Shown: positions 1 to 10,053 of the stretch, in pieces
How the letters are laid out: each line of letters begins with the position of its first letter
Position numbering within the stretch: position 1 is the first letter of the stretch
Source of the DNA: Planctomycetota bacterium
Lineage (GTDB): Bacteria; Planctomycetota; Planctomycetia; Pirellulales; Thermoguttaceae
Direction of reading: 5' to 3'
Assembly (NCBI GenBank): GCA_030612765.1
Contig: JAUWNG010000005.1
Location: forward strand, 1-61,115
Length of the DNA stretch: 61,115 bases
Position numbers and translations under genes: made by a program
The notes under the pieces: model-generated
Database searches by the model: none
The model's input: only the letters and a program-made list of their open reading frames with translations
What the model was told of the DNA's origin: nothing

Positions 1-57
1 GCGCACGTAATCGACCACTTCGTCGCGGGTATCATGGGGAACCCAACGTCCGTTCAG
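1..57 (-). CDS. IS3-type transposase OrfB, N-terminal fragment cut by window edge
   Basis: On the minus strand a frame opens at a CTG at 57 and reads LNGRWVPHDTRDEVVDYVR before running off the window. I recognise this as the start of the OrfB (DDE integrase) of an IS3-like element found in planctomycetes. It overlaps the OrfA stop, the arrangement in which IS3 elements make OrfAB by -1 frameshifting. Too short to judge whether the downstream part is intact. Confidence 0.5.
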   Translation of the reverse strand, partial: MNGRWVPHDTRDEVVDYVR

Positions 58-272
58 AGTTCCCCAATGGATTTTTTTGCGCGGACATTTTCCTCCATCA
101 GTTCAGAGATGACCTCGTTCTTTTTCTGGAGCTTGTTCTCCAGCCGAGCGATTTTTTCCTCCTGCACCGCGAGCTTGCCGACCGCGCGGCGGCCGGCTTG
201 ATGAAAGACCGTCTCGGCGTGTTGGGGTGTGATTCCAACCCAAACGACCGGGAATTTCCATTTCCAACTGGT
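54..272 (-). pseudogene. IS3-type transposase OrfA, 5'-truncated
   Basis: The frame encodes ...HAETVFHQAGRRAVGK followed by a leucine-zipper-like stretch with heptad spacing (EEKIARLENKLQKKNEVISE) and ends ...KSIGEL-stop. This matches the C-terminal coiled coil typical of IS3 OrfA. Upstream the frame meets a TGA at 273-275 and has no ATG, GTG or TTG near its 5' end, so the helix-turn-helix half is missing. The piece is fused directly to a truncated AbiEii-like reading frame, which suggests a deletion or insertion junction near 273-290. Confidence 0.5.
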
Positions 273-377
273 TCAAGACATAAGAACCAGCCGCTCCATC
301 AATTCGTCGTCAGAGAACATTGCCATGATGGCCCGTCTCTTGACTTCCGTGATTAACTCAGGCTGGATCTTCGGCAT
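273..377 (-). pseudogene. AbiEii-like nucleotidyltransferase, N-terminal remnant
   Basis: A 34-residue frame beginning MPKIQPELITEVKRR and continuing FSDDELMERLVL resembles the first residues of AbiEii/AbiGii-type nucleotidyltransferase toxins. In those proteins this is followed by a KGGNAL-type motif; here it stops two residues after LVL. It lies 17 bp downstream of the aconitase stop on the same strand and abuts the OrfA remnant. I infer a toxin gene destroyed by a transposition event. The family call comes from memory of N-terminal sequences. Confidence 0.35.
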
Positions 378-393
378 CGTTTTCTCGAATATA

Positions 394-3096
<2,703 letters not shown>

Positions 3097-3130
3097 GGGT
3101 CGCTCCAGTGTTTCCAAACGAAAATAGTAT

Positions 3131-3148
3131 GCGAAACCGCAAGCGGTT
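3131..3148 (+). repeat. REP-like repeat (GCGAAACCGCAAGCGG family), copy 1
   Basis: Contains GCGAAACCGCAAGCGG, an imperfect palindrome around CCGCAAGCGG. It sits just beyond the 3' end of the RAYT transposase gene, in opposite orientation to the copy at 3764-3780. Further copies are at 3348-3363 (inside the transposase gene), 3799-3814, 5938-5953, 11327-11342, 11370-11385 and 11412-11427. Variants differ at one base (AAACC or AAGCC). Confidence 0.8.
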
Positions 3149-3149
3149 G

Positions 3150-3752
3150 TCAACGGTTCTTTCGCGTGTGCAACGGCCAACCATCGTATTCTTTGACGAA
3201 CGGCCAATGTTGCCGTGGGAGCCGCCACTGCGGCGGATTACCGTCAATATAGCCGATCGTACGCCGGATGGAATCGGGGGTGTCGAGAAACACTTTCCAG
3301 CCTGGACCGCCCCAGACGGGATGGTCTTCCGAACGCAGTTTTTCGTTGCGAAACCGCAAGCGGGTGGTGGCCTGAAAGTGCTCCAGCATCTCCTCCGCCT
3401 GATGTTTGTGCTTGCGGATCAGTATATGAACGTGGTCCGGCATGATCGCGCAGGCGTAGCACGTGTAATTGTGCTCGCGGATTGCATCGGCCAGTGCATC
3501 GGCAATCACAGGGAAGTCTGATTGCTTAAAACGAAGAAGTTGGTGCTTGAGCACTCCACGTGCCGAATCGCGGAATTCACGTACTTTACGGGCCGACGGC
3601 TGTACTCTCTTGCGACCGTGGTGCAACGCCCCCAACTCGGCGATTACGTCGCAGGCGATCGTTTTAGACATGCTTCCGCGGGGATCATTAGGAAGCCAAT
3701 ATCCATAAGCGGTCCAGATTAAGTGATATGCAATTACAATCGGTTTCTGCAT
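3150..3752 (-). CDS. REP-associated tyrosine transposase (RAYT, IS200-like)
   Basis: A 200-residue HUH-type single-strand transposase. The N-terminus ([20 protein letters not shown]) and the HUH metal site (HVHILI, about residue 108) fit the Y1_Tnp/RAYT family; the likely nucleophile tyrosine is in [13 protein letters not shown] near residue 168. Such proteins nick and mobilise REP palindromes. REP-like repeats flank the gene at 3131 and 3764 in inverted orientation, with another inside the coding region. The gene is full length with no frameshift. It lies between acnA and rluA, both on the minus strand. Confidence 0.85.
   Translation of the reverse strand: MQKPIVIAYHLIWTAYGYWLPNDPRGSMSKTIACDVIAELGALHHGRKRVQPSARKVREFRDSARGVLKHQLLRFKQSDFPVIADALADAIREHNYTCYACAIMPDHVHILIRKHKHQAEEMLEHFQATTRLRFRNEKLRSEDHPVWGGPGWKVFLDTPDSIRRTIGYIDGNPPQWRLPRQHWPFVKEYDGWPLHTRKNR
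3348..3363 (+). repeat. REP-like repeat inside the RAYT gene, copy 2
   Basis: The same 16-base core occurs within the transposase reading frame and is translated as part of LRFRNEK. Either the gene carries its own substrate or a copy was inserted without disrupting the frame. Confidence 0.75.
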
Positions 3753-3763
3753 GGGATCAATCT

Positions 3764-3814
3764 CCGCTTGCGGCTTCGCAATTCTACCGGGAGACGTTGC
3801 GAAGCCGCAAGCGG
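3764..3814. repeat. REP-like inverted pair, copies 3 and 4
   Basis: CCGCTTGCGGCTTCGC at 3764-3779 is followed by GCGAAGCCGCAAGCGG at 3799-3814, a head-to-head pair separated by about 19 bases. This resembles the paired REPs (BIMEs) of enterobacteria. The pair lies between the RAYT start and the rluA stop, and the second copy abuts the rluA stop codon at 3815. Confidence 0.75.
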
Positions 3815-4492
3815 CTAAGGCCAGAAGTCCGGTGTCGGAGCGGTGACCGAGACGCGCTGCTTGTCGGTCGGGTGCTGAAACTCCAGCGTCCGAGCGTGCA
3901 GGGCGATGGCCAGCCGGCGGGGGTCGTCATACCGCGGACCGAATGGGGTCGACGCCCCGTATTGGAAATCACCCAATACCGGGTGTCCCCGCGAAGCGGC
4001 CTGAATGCGGACCTGATGCGTCCGTCCGGTCTCCAACTCGACCTCCAACCAGGCCCCCGTGTCCGTCTTCGCGATGGTCCGATAGTGGAGCACGGCCAAT
4101 CGGGCGTCGGGGTGATCGGGCGGCACGACTTCGGCCTGAGGCCGGCCGTAAACCTTTCGCAAGTGGTCGCGCCACGTGCCGGCCGGCGGATCGGGACGCC
4201 CCTGGACCAAGGCCCAATAGAGCTTTTTAACCGATCGAAGCTCGAATTGCCGGGCCAGACGTTGCGTGGCGCGGCGGCGGAGGCCGAAAACAATGGCCCC
4301 CGAGGCCGGCCGGTCGAGTCGGTGGGGAACGCCGAGATATATCTTGTCCGCCGATTCGGAACGTTCGCGCAAAAACACCTTGATTCGGACTTCGAGGCTG
4401 TCGATGCCCGGCGGAGCTTGGGTCGGCAGCCCCGGCGGCTTGCAAACCGCCAGGCACGGGTCGTCCTTGAAAAGAATGTTGATTTCAGACAT
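3815..4492 (-). CDS. RluA-family RNA pseudouridine synthase
   Basis: A 225-residue enzyme that isomerises uridine to pseudouridine in rRNA or tRNA. The catalytic motif is PHRLDRPASG (Asp near residue 61) and the C-terminal part has the ETGRTHQVRIQ motif common to RluA/RluC/RluD. No S4 domain is present, so it resembles the short RluA-type forms; the exact target base cannot be told. The start at MSEINILFKDDP was chosen because the longer frame adds low-complexity Arg-rich sequence overlapping the next gene. Confidence 0.9.
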   Translation of the reverse strand: MSEINILFKDDPCLAVCKPPGLPTQAPPGIDSLEVRIKVFLRERSESADKIYLGVPHRLDRPASGAIVFGLRRRATQRLARQFELRSVKKLYWALVQGRPDPPAGTWRDHLRKVYGRPQAEVVPPDHPDARLAVLHYRTIAKTDTGAWLEVELETGRTHQVRIQAASRGHPVLGDFQYGASTPFGPRYDDPRRLAIALHARTLEFQHPTDKQRVSVTAPTPDFWP

Positions 4493-4557
4493 GAAATCTT
4501 GTGTTACAAAGCCGCGATCACATCGACCATCTTCGTCAGACAAGAATTGCACCGACT

Positions 4558-4818
4558 TTACTCCCCGACGCCGGTCAGCAGCGGCGAGTTTTCCTCGATT
4601 TCCACTCGCTTGACGGTGAACCTCGCTTTCTGCACGTCCGCCACGGCCGAGCGGATCGCGGCTTCCAGACAATCTGCCTCGCGGTCGAAGGCGATCGCGG
4701 CCACCCCTTCGCTCGACCACGGATGGCCGTCATCGCAACCGGCCACGTACAGGGCCTCGGCCATGTCGGCGGTCATTACGTCTTGCCTGGCCAACACGAC
4801 AGTAAACTGGTATACCAT
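4558..4818 (-). CDS. Small conserved protein, possible antitoxin of a TA pair
   Basis: 86 residues starting MVYQFTVVLARQDVMTAD, preceded by a strong Shine-Dalgarno (AGGAGG) that decides the start. The sequence includes GCDDGHPWSSEGVAAIAFDR and an acidic C-terminus. I have seen this small family next to HicA-like proteins but know no experimental function. It begins 20 bp after the stop of the 73-residue gene upstream, in the same orientation, which is the usual layout of a two-gene TA operon. Function as an antitoxin is inference. Confidence 0.6.
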   Translation of the reverse strand: MVYQFTVVLARQDVMTADMAEALYVAGCDDGHPWSSEGVAAIAFDREADCLEAAIRSAVADVQKARFTVKRVEIEENSPLLTGVGE

Positions 4819-4838
4819 GGCACACCTCCTGAAAAAAC

Positions 4839-5060
4839 TTAGTGCGAACAAGCATCTACTTTGCGACGAATGAATCGGGCGTGATTCTCCGGAACACGGG
4901 GTGTCGAGAAAACCGGAACGCGACATCCGCTTCGACTGGCGACCGGGCACAATAAATAACCCCAAACGTGGGCGTGTCCACCGGCGATATCAAGCCGCCA
5001 TCCCTTCGACAACGCATAATCGACAGCCGCGCGGATGTGTTTGTTCTTGTGGTCGTTCAT
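4839..5060 (-). CDS. Small HicA-like protein, possible toxin of a TA pair
   Basis: 73 residues beginning MNDHKNKHIRAAVDYALSKG, with GGHAHVWGYLLCP and STPRVPENHARFIRRKVD. The helix, then GW, then beta-strand and His-containing layout recalls the dsRBD-like fold of HicA mRNA interferases. The family is usually annotated hypothetical. Directly followed by the 86-residue gene. The toxin role is inferred from size, basic character, fold resemblance and pairing. Confidence 0.55.
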   Translation of the reverse strand: MNDHKNKHIRAAVDYALSKGWRLDIAGGHAHVWGYLLCPVASRSGCRVPVFSTPRVPENHARFIRRKVDACSH

Positions 5061-5115
5061 GCCGACCCTCCATTTTATATTATAGCAACCTCAAACAATC
5101 GTCAACGACGGAATG

Positions 5116-5898
5116 TTACACGTATCGGGCCATCAGGCGATCGGCCAGCCGCGGCGAAATACGATTTAGCAGGCAAAGCACCCGCCCCCAACGATAGGGA
5201 ATGATCTCGTGCTTTCCCTTGCGGATGGCGCGGACCATCTGCCGGGCAACCTCGGCGGCGCTGACCGGTCGGTGCTCGGGCCATTTCGGATCGGCCGTGC
5301 GCTCGATTACCCGATCGAAAAATTCGGTCTCCGTCGTGCCGGGACTGACGACCAACACGTCGATTCCCAGCTTGGTGAACTCGGCGCGGATCGACTCGCT
5401 GAAACCCTGTACGGCGAACTTGCTGGCCGCGTATTCGCTGCTGTAGGGCACGCCGCGATGCCCGAGGATCGAGCTGACGTTGACCACGATCGAACGATTG
5501 CCTTGTTGCAGCAGCGGCAGCGCGAGCCGGATCATTTCGACCAGGGCGAAGAAATTCACTTCCATCAGGCGGCGGACCCGCTCGGGGTCGGCGTCGACGA
5601 ACAAGCCCATCGCCCCGATACCGGCGTTGTTTATCAAAACATCCAGACCGCCGAGTTTCTCTTGGGCGGCGTCGATCGCCCGTTGCCGAACGGCCCTGTC
5701 GGTTACGTCGCCGACGACCGCTTCGGCCGTTCCCCCGACGGCGGCGATCCGATCGGTTACTTCTCGCAGCCGATCCTCGCGCCGGGCAACGAGGACCAGT
5801 CCAACGCCGTGGCGGGCAAGTTCGAGGGCCGTCTCGCGGCCGATGCCGCTGCTGGCGCCGGTGACGATCGCGCGAGCGCCGTGTAGGTTGCGTTTCAT
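5116..5898 (-). CDS. Short-chain dehydrogenase/reductase (SDR)
   Basis: 260 residues with the classical SDR pattern: cofactor loop TGASSGIG (about residues 13-20), NNAGIGA (about 87-93), and the catalytic YSSEYAASK (YxxxK). The start MKRNLHG fits the usual distance to the glycine motif; the longer frame has a non-family extension reaching into a REP repeat. The substrate cannot be told. It stands between the TA-like pair and hflX on the minus strand. Confidence 0.88.
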   Translation of the reverse strand: MKRNLHGARAIVTGASSGIGRETALELARHGVGLVLVARREDRLREVTDRIAAVGGTAEAVVGDVTDRAVRQRAIDAAQEKLGGLDVLINNAGIGAMGLFVDADPERVRRLMEVNFFALVEMIRLALPLLQQGNRSIVVNVSSILGHRGVPYSSEYAASKFAVQGFSESIRAEFTKLGIDVLVVSPGTTETEFFDRVIERTADPKWPEHRPVSAAEVARQMVRAIRKGKHEIIPYRWGRVLCLLNRISPRLADRLMARYV

Positions 5899-5937
5899 TG
5901 TTGTTGTGGAAGTTATTCTACAAGGAACAGTTATGCT

Positions 5938-5953
5938 GCGAAACCGCAAGCGG
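5938..5953 (+). repeat. REP-like repeat, copy 5
   Basis: GCGAAACCGCAAGCGG, followed after a short spacer (TTCGTCGCGCCGATCAC) by the heptamer array at 5968-6050. The same composite, in reverse complement, is found at 11225-11342. Confidence 0.75.
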
Positions 5954-5967
5954 TTCGTCGCGCCGAT

Positions 5968-6050
5968 CACTATCCACTACCCACTATCCACTACCCACTA
6001 TCCACTACCCCCTACACACTACCCACTATCCACTATCCACTATCCACTAC
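5968..6050. repeat. Heptamer tandem array (CACTATC/CACTACC)n
   Basis: About twelve units of seven bases, alternating CACTATC and CACTACC with one or two degenerate units. The array lies between the SDR start and hflX and runs into hflX: the final SSG codons and the stop of hflX are made from the repeat. There are no unique spacers, so it is not CRISPR. Confidence 0.85.
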
Positions 6051-7326
6051 TCCTCGGACGGACGGTGACGGAATCCTTGTTGATCCGCCCAAGATAGTGC
6101 TGGGGGATGCGGCAATGGACCGTCATTTTGCCGTCGCTGAATTGTTTTGATAAAATTTCTCCATGAGCGGCGAGATAGGCCATCATCCGCCCGTTATCGA
6201 CGTTCAGATCGACATCCACGTCGATAAATCCGCGGCTCAGTGCGTCGCTGACGGCCCGCGCAAGGTTCTCGATTCCGATACCGCTCCGCGCGCTGATCGG
6301 CACGGCGCCGGGATAGCGTCCCAACAGGCCGTCCAAACGGATGCGGTCGGTCAAGGCGTCGATCTTGTTGATCACCAACAGCGTGTCCTTCCGTTGGATG
6401 CCGATCTCTTCGAGCACGTCGTAGGCGGCGGTTATCTGATCGGAGACGGCGGGGTTGGCGCCGTCGGCCACGTGCAGCAGCAGGTCCGCCTGCCGGGCCT
6501 CTTCGAGCGTGGCCTTGAAACTTTCGATCAGATGATGGGGCAAGTGGCGGATGAAACCGACCGTGTCGCTCAGCAGCACCGGTCCCCAACCGGGTAGTTG
6601 CCACCGTCGTGTGCGGGTGTCGAGCGTGGCGAACAGGGCGTCCTGCACGAACACGTCCGCCCCGGTCAGCGCGTTCATCAGCGTGCTCTTGCCGGCGTTG
6701 GTGTAGCCGACCAACGAGACGGTCATCAGGCCGTCCCGCGCGGCGACTTCCCTCTGCTTGCGCCGCTCGATCACCTCCAACTGCCGGTGGAGTTTTTTGA
6801 TGTGGTGTTCGACCAGGCGGCGGTCTTCTTCCAACTGCGTTTCGCCCGGCCCGCGCAGGCCGACGCCTTTCTTCTGACGCGACAGGTGCGTCCACATCCG
6901 CTTCAGCCGCGGCATGGAGTATTCGAGCTGCGCCAACTCGACGGCCAATCTGGCTTGGGCCGTCTGGGCGCGGCCGGCGAAGATGTCGAGGATCAGCTCC
7001 GTGCGGTCTAATACCTTTAGGCCGATCGTCTTTTCGAGGTTGCGGGTCTGGCCGGGGTTGAGGTCGTTGTCGAAGATCACCAGATCGGCGTCGTTCGCGG
7101 CGGCCAGCCGGCAAAGCTCCTCGACCTTCCCGCTGCCGAGATACGTGGCGGTGTCGGGGACTTCTCGGCGCTGGGTCAAACAGCCGACCACTCTCACGCC
7201 GGCCGTGGCGGCAAGCCCCTTCAACTCATTTAACGGCTCGTCGCCGGCCCCCTGCTTAGGCAACAAGACGCCGACCAATACGGCCGCTTCGCTCGTTACG
7301 CTTTCGGTGCGGTTCAGTTCGTTCAC
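6040..7326 (-). CDS. hflX: GTPase HflX
   Basis: 428-residue ribosome-associated GTPase that splits stalled 70S ribosomes in stress. An N-terminal HflX domain includes GSGKVEEL near residue 65, then a coiled linker, then the G domain with GYTNAGKSTLMNAL (G1), DTVGF (G3) and NKID (G4). It starts at GTG 7326, overlapping the stop of the upstream 79-residue gene (GTGA), so it is probably translationally coupled to a small-gene and PIN chain. Its C-terminal RPRSSG and stop derive from the heptamer array. Confidence 0.95.
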   Translation of the reverse strand: MNELNRTESVTSEAAVLVGVLLPKQGAGDEPLNELKGLAATAGVRVVGCLTQRREVPDTATYLGSGKVEELCRLAAANDADLVIFDNDLNPGQTRNLEKTIGLKVLDRTELILDIFAGRAQTAQARLAVELAQLEYSMPRLKRMWTHLSRQKKGVGLRGPGETQLEEDRRLVEHHIKKLHRQLEVIERRKQREVAARDGLMTVSLVGYTNAGKSTLMNALTGADVFVQDALFATLDTRTRRWQLPGWGPVLLSDTVGFIRHLPHHLIESFKATLEEARQADLLLHVADGANPAVSDQITAAYDVLEEIGIQRKDTLLVINKIDALTDRIRLDGLLGRYPGAVPISARSGIGIENLARAVSDALSRGFIDVDVDLNVDNGRMMAYLAAHGEILSKQFSDGKMTVHCRIPQHYLGRINKDSVTVRPRSSG

Positions 7327-7562
7327 GGCGTGGACGTTTCTCCAATGTTCGCCATCGACGCCGCGGCGGGACCGTTTGTCTCGCGGACGCGGGTATGGCT
7401 CTCATACCAAATGATCTCTTTGTCGATTGTGATGTAACACCGAGGAATCGAAGTGCTGCCGCGCTGAGACCGCATGGGATAGGCGATGTAGTGAATCTGA
7501 AACGGCACCTTCGGATCGATCATTGAATAGATGCGTGTCTGTAATTTGCTCCAGCGCTTCAC
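7323..7562 (-). CDS. 79-aa hypothetical protein coupled to PIN locus and hflX
   Basis: Opens with GTG at 7562 overlapping the TGA of the preceding 54-residue gene, and its stop overlaps the GTG of hflX. The sequence includes QIHYIAYPMRSQRGSTS, then PRCYITIDKEIIWYE, which looks like a folded beta-rich domain and not a shadow frame. The frame extends further upstream but there it duplicates the 54-aa gene. I know no function; similar small proteins may follow PIN genes elsewhere, but this is from memory. Confidence 0.5.
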   Translation of the reverse strand: MKRWSKLQTRIYSMIDPKVPFQIHYIAYPMRSQRGSTSIPRCYITIDKEIIWYESHTRVRETNGPAAASMANIGETSTP

Positions 7563-7723
7563 GATCGCCTCGAATGATTTTGCTCTTCGCGAAACAAGCG
7601 ACTTCGTTGCCGCCAATACGCGACTTTCTGCTCGAACGTCATGTCTTTGATCTTCTCGTAAATCCGTTGCGATCCGAGACGTTTCATTTCGACGCAATCA
7701 AAAGTCTTGGTTTTAGTCTTCAT
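7559..7723 (-). CDS. 54-aa putative antitoxin partner of PIN protein
   Basis: A short frame starting MKTKTKTFDCVEMKRLGS and containing MTFEQKVAYWRQRSR. Its ATG lies inside the last codons of the PIN gene (11-base overlap) and its stop overlaps the next start. Proteins with this DCVEMK signature recur directly downstream of PIN-domain genes, so I infer an antitoxin or accessory role. The Shine-Dalgarno GGAGG lies within the PIN coding end. Confidence 0.65.
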   Translation of the reverse strand: MKTKTKTFDCVEMKRLGSQRIYEKIKDMTFEQKVAYWRQRSRLFREEQNHSRRS

Positions 7724-8186
7724 CGACAATTACCTCCTGCGGCGCATGGATGGCAATTGGGCCATAGCCGTGAGCAAGATTCACGCCGTTATACAATGGA
7801 ATCTTTCTGAAATTGACAATGTGCTTGAAGTTCCAGCTTACAATCGCCGTGCATTGGGATTCCGTGGCCAGAGCAACATGCAGTGCATCGGTTTCCCATT
7901 GCCGTCCCACAATTCCCGCTTCCAGATATGCCTGCTGAAGCTGAAGGGCTTCTTCTGTAACATCCATTGCTTCCGCATGCCGACACATCTCCTCGAACAG
8001 GGCGAAAACCTTCTTGGGGGCATTTTCAAGTTCATCACGAACGACCATCGAGACAATGAGATGCAACTGCCCAGAGCGAACATTGTCGAAAAACGCTTGA
8101 CTTGCAACCTCAAATTCCTCGTCGAACGCGCCGCCGTAGACGGATGCGTCGGCGTACACCCGAATCGGCTTGCCTGTTTTTGTCAT
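7713..8186 (-). CDS. PIN-domain ribonuclease (VapC-like toxin)
   Basis: 157 residues. The N-terminus RVYADASVYGGAF holds the first PIN acidic residue, an E lies in ELENAP, and ETDALHVALATES plus IVSWNFKHIVN give the C-terminal PIN acidic and Asn signature. PIN toxins cleave tRNA or mRNA. The usual VapB antitoxin upstream is absent; instead a 54-residue gene overlaps the 3' end, so gene order is toxin first. Start MTKTGKPIRVYAD has an AGGAGG-like site just upstream. Confidence 0.75.
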   Translation of the reverse strand: MTKTGKPIRVYADASVYGGAFDEEFEVASQAFFDNVRSGQLHLIVSMVVRDELENAPKKVFALFEEMCRHAEAMDVTEEALQLQQAYLEAGIVGRQWETDALHVALATESQCTAIVSWNFKHIVNFRKIPLYNGVNLAHGYGPIAIHAPQEVIVDED

Positions 8187-8287
8187 TGCATCCTCCTTGC
8201 GTATTTTAGCATCATGCGAAACTCCAGGCTACACGACTTTACCCCGCGCGTGGAAACACGGCCAACAAACACCATGCCGCGAATACG

Positions 8288-9430
8288 TCAATCAACATCT
8301 TCCACCAACAGATGACAATAACTTTCGTAGCGGCGTTCGTCCAGCCGTCCGTCGGCCACGGCGTCCTTGACCGCGCATTCTTCCTCGTGGGTATGGGTGC
8401 AGTTGGGAAAGCGGCATAAGTTCCCGTACGGCCGCAGATCGCGGAAGAAACCGGGCACCTCCTCGGCCGTCACGTCCCAGGGCTGGAAGCGTCGTATGCC
8501 GGGCGTGTCGACCACGAATCCGCCGCCGGCCAAGGGAAGCAATCTAGCGGTGGTCGTCGTGTGCTTGCCCTTCTCTGTATCCTCGCTGACCGGCTGCACG
8601 TGGAGTTGGAACTTGGGGTCGATGACGTTCAGCAGGGACGATTTGCCGACGCCGCTTTGCCCGACGACGACGTTTTCACGCCCCTGGAGCGCGTGGCGTA
8701 ACCGCTCGACGCCGAAACCGGTATTCGCGCTCAGCAGGAGCACTTCGTATCCCATTCGGCCGTATACGCCCGCCAGCGGTTGCAGACCGGCCGGATCGAC
8801 CAGATCGATTTTGTTGATGCAGATCAAGGGACGGACGCCCCCTTTCTCGGCGGCCATCAGCAGACGGTCGATGAGATTCGGTTTCAATCGGGGTTCCGCG
8901 GCGCTGGTGACGATGGCCAACTGGTCCACGTTGGCCACCATAATATGTTGGCGTCCGCGAACCGTCCGGCACAGGCACCCGTATCGCGGCTCGACCCGCT
9001 CGATCACCCCCTCCTTGGGATCGGTTTCCTTGACCGGGCGGAACAGCACCCGGTCGCCGGCCGCCACGACGTGACGCTGATCGGTAGAGAGGGTCTTCAG
9101 CAGCCTGCGGGTGGCGCACCCATAGACGCTGCCCGAGGAATCCTCGACATTGCTGACCAGACCGAGCACGCTTAGCACCCGTCCGGGGCGGCAAACCGTT
9201 TCGTCCACGTCCAGGTGGATGCCGAGGCCGGGCGTTTCGCCGCCGTCGATTTTCTCGCCACGGACGGTGCGATGCCGGGTAAGCTCCCCCTTGCCGCTGA
9301 TCCGCTCGCCTTGCAGCGGCGCTTCGTCCTCGAATCCGTGCTGCCGGAAACGCCGCGTCCAATCGGAGGTCCGAGGCCGGTCGCCCCGGTTCTTACGGAA
9401 TGCCGTGCGGATTTTTTTCTTCTTAGCCAT
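8288..9430 (-). CDS. rsgA: Small ribosomal subunit biogenesis GTPase RsgA
   Basis: 380-residue circularly permuted GTPase acting in late 30S maturation. G4 (NKIDLVDP) precedes G1 (GQSGVGKSSLLN) and G3 (DTPGIRRF), the hallmark of the RsgA/YjeQ family. The C-terminal zinc motif is CRFPNC with HTHEEEC. The start MAKKKKIR was chosen; the longer frame runs into a 116-bp palindromic repeat (copy at 9450-9554). The basic N-terminus is longer than in E. coli, as often seen in planctomycetes. Confidence 0.95.
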   Translation of the reverse strand: MAKKKKIRTAFRKNRGDRPRTSDWTRRFRQHGFEDEAPLQGERISGKGELTRHRTVRGEKIDGGETPGLGIHLDVDETVCRPGRVLSVLGLVSNVEDSSGSVYGCATRRLLKTLSTDQRHVVAAGDRVLFRPVKETDPKEGVIERVEPRYGCLCRTVRGRQHIMVANVDQLAIVTSAAEPRLKPNLIDRLLMAAEKGGVRPLICINKIDLVDPAGLQPLAGVYGRMGYEVLLLSANTGFGVERLRHALQGRENVVVGQSGVGKSSLLNVIDPKFQLHVQPVSEDTEKGKHTTTTARLLPLAGGGFVVDTPGIRRFQPWDVTAEEVPGFFRDLRPYGNLCRFPNCTHTHEEECAVKDAVADGRLDERRYESYCHLLVEDVD

Positions 9431-9449
9431 CCTAGAGCGGGCTAAGCCC

Positions 9450-9554
9450 GTTGAAAAAGTCGGATTCGGGAGTTTGGGTGCCACTGCTGGCTTGTCCAGC
9501 AGTGTTTTTCCGGGTGTTTCTCCCCACACTGCGGGACAAGCCAGCAGTGGCACC
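9450..9554. repeat. 116-bp-family palindromic element, copy 1 (one end degenerate)
   Basis: Begins GTTGAAAAAGTCGGATTCGG and contains GTGCCACTGCTGGCTTGTCC with the matching inverted arm GGACAAGCCAGCAGTGGCAC. The right end lacks the CTTTTTCAAC terminus seen in the other copies. It lies upstream of rsgA. Other copies: 15436-15551, 31704-31820, 40356-40471. Confidence 0.85.
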
Positions 9555-9570
9555 CATCTTAAAACACGTT

Positions 9571-10053
9571 CTAAAGCGGGTGATTGCGGAAACGAATGTG
9601 GCCGGGATCGTCGTTCGTGATGTCGTAACGTTCCGACGGATCCGGGTCCGACGGGGTTTTCTTGGGGATAAACTTCCGCTTCTCCAGCCCCGCCCGCTCC
9701 AACAGGGACTTGTCTAAAAAGTCTGCGGCCGGCAGATCGGCCGGTGGAGGACCGACCGCGCCGAGGTCGATCGGAGAATACTGCATCTCATATTTGTGCT
9801 TGGCGACCGAGAGAACGTCGCCCGGGTCGATGCGCTTGTCTGTCACCCGGACTCCATTGACCTTTATGCCGTTGCGGCTTTGCAGGTCGCGGACATGCCA
9901 GTAGCCGTCGTTCACGTTCAACTGGCAATGGTGTGCCGAGACGTTGGAGAAGCGGAGCACGACATCGCAACTCTCGCGCCGTCCAACCAGCAAACTCTTC
10001 TTAAGCAAGGGTATCGGATCGCCTCCCCCCACAGGTATAAGTTCGCCGTACAT
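9571..10053 (-). CDS. FHA-domain protein
   Basis: 160 residues. The FHA phosphothreonine-binding domain spans about residues 8-85: LLVGRRESCDVVL, VSAHHCQL and SRNGIKVNG are the canonical GR, SxxH and NG motifs. A Pro-rich linker and an unstructured C-terminus with ADFLDKSLLERAG follow. The start MYGELIP was chosen. The gene is divergent from the radical SAM gene. Planctomycetes have many Ser/Thr kinases (one at 41866) that could supply ligands, but no direct link is visible. Confidence 0.9.
   Translation of the reverse strand: MYGELIPVGGGDPIPLLKKSLLVGRRESCDVVLRFSNVSAHHCQLNVNDGYWHVRDLQSRNGIKVNGVRVTDKRIDPGDVLSVAKHKYEMQYSPIDLGAVGPPPADLPAADFLDKSLLERAGLEKRKFIPKKTPSDPDPSERYDITNDDPGHIRFRNHPL

Noticed and set aside
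5968-6050. Heptamer array as a CRISPR
   Set aside because: The unit is seven bases without unique spacers, and no cas gene is near.
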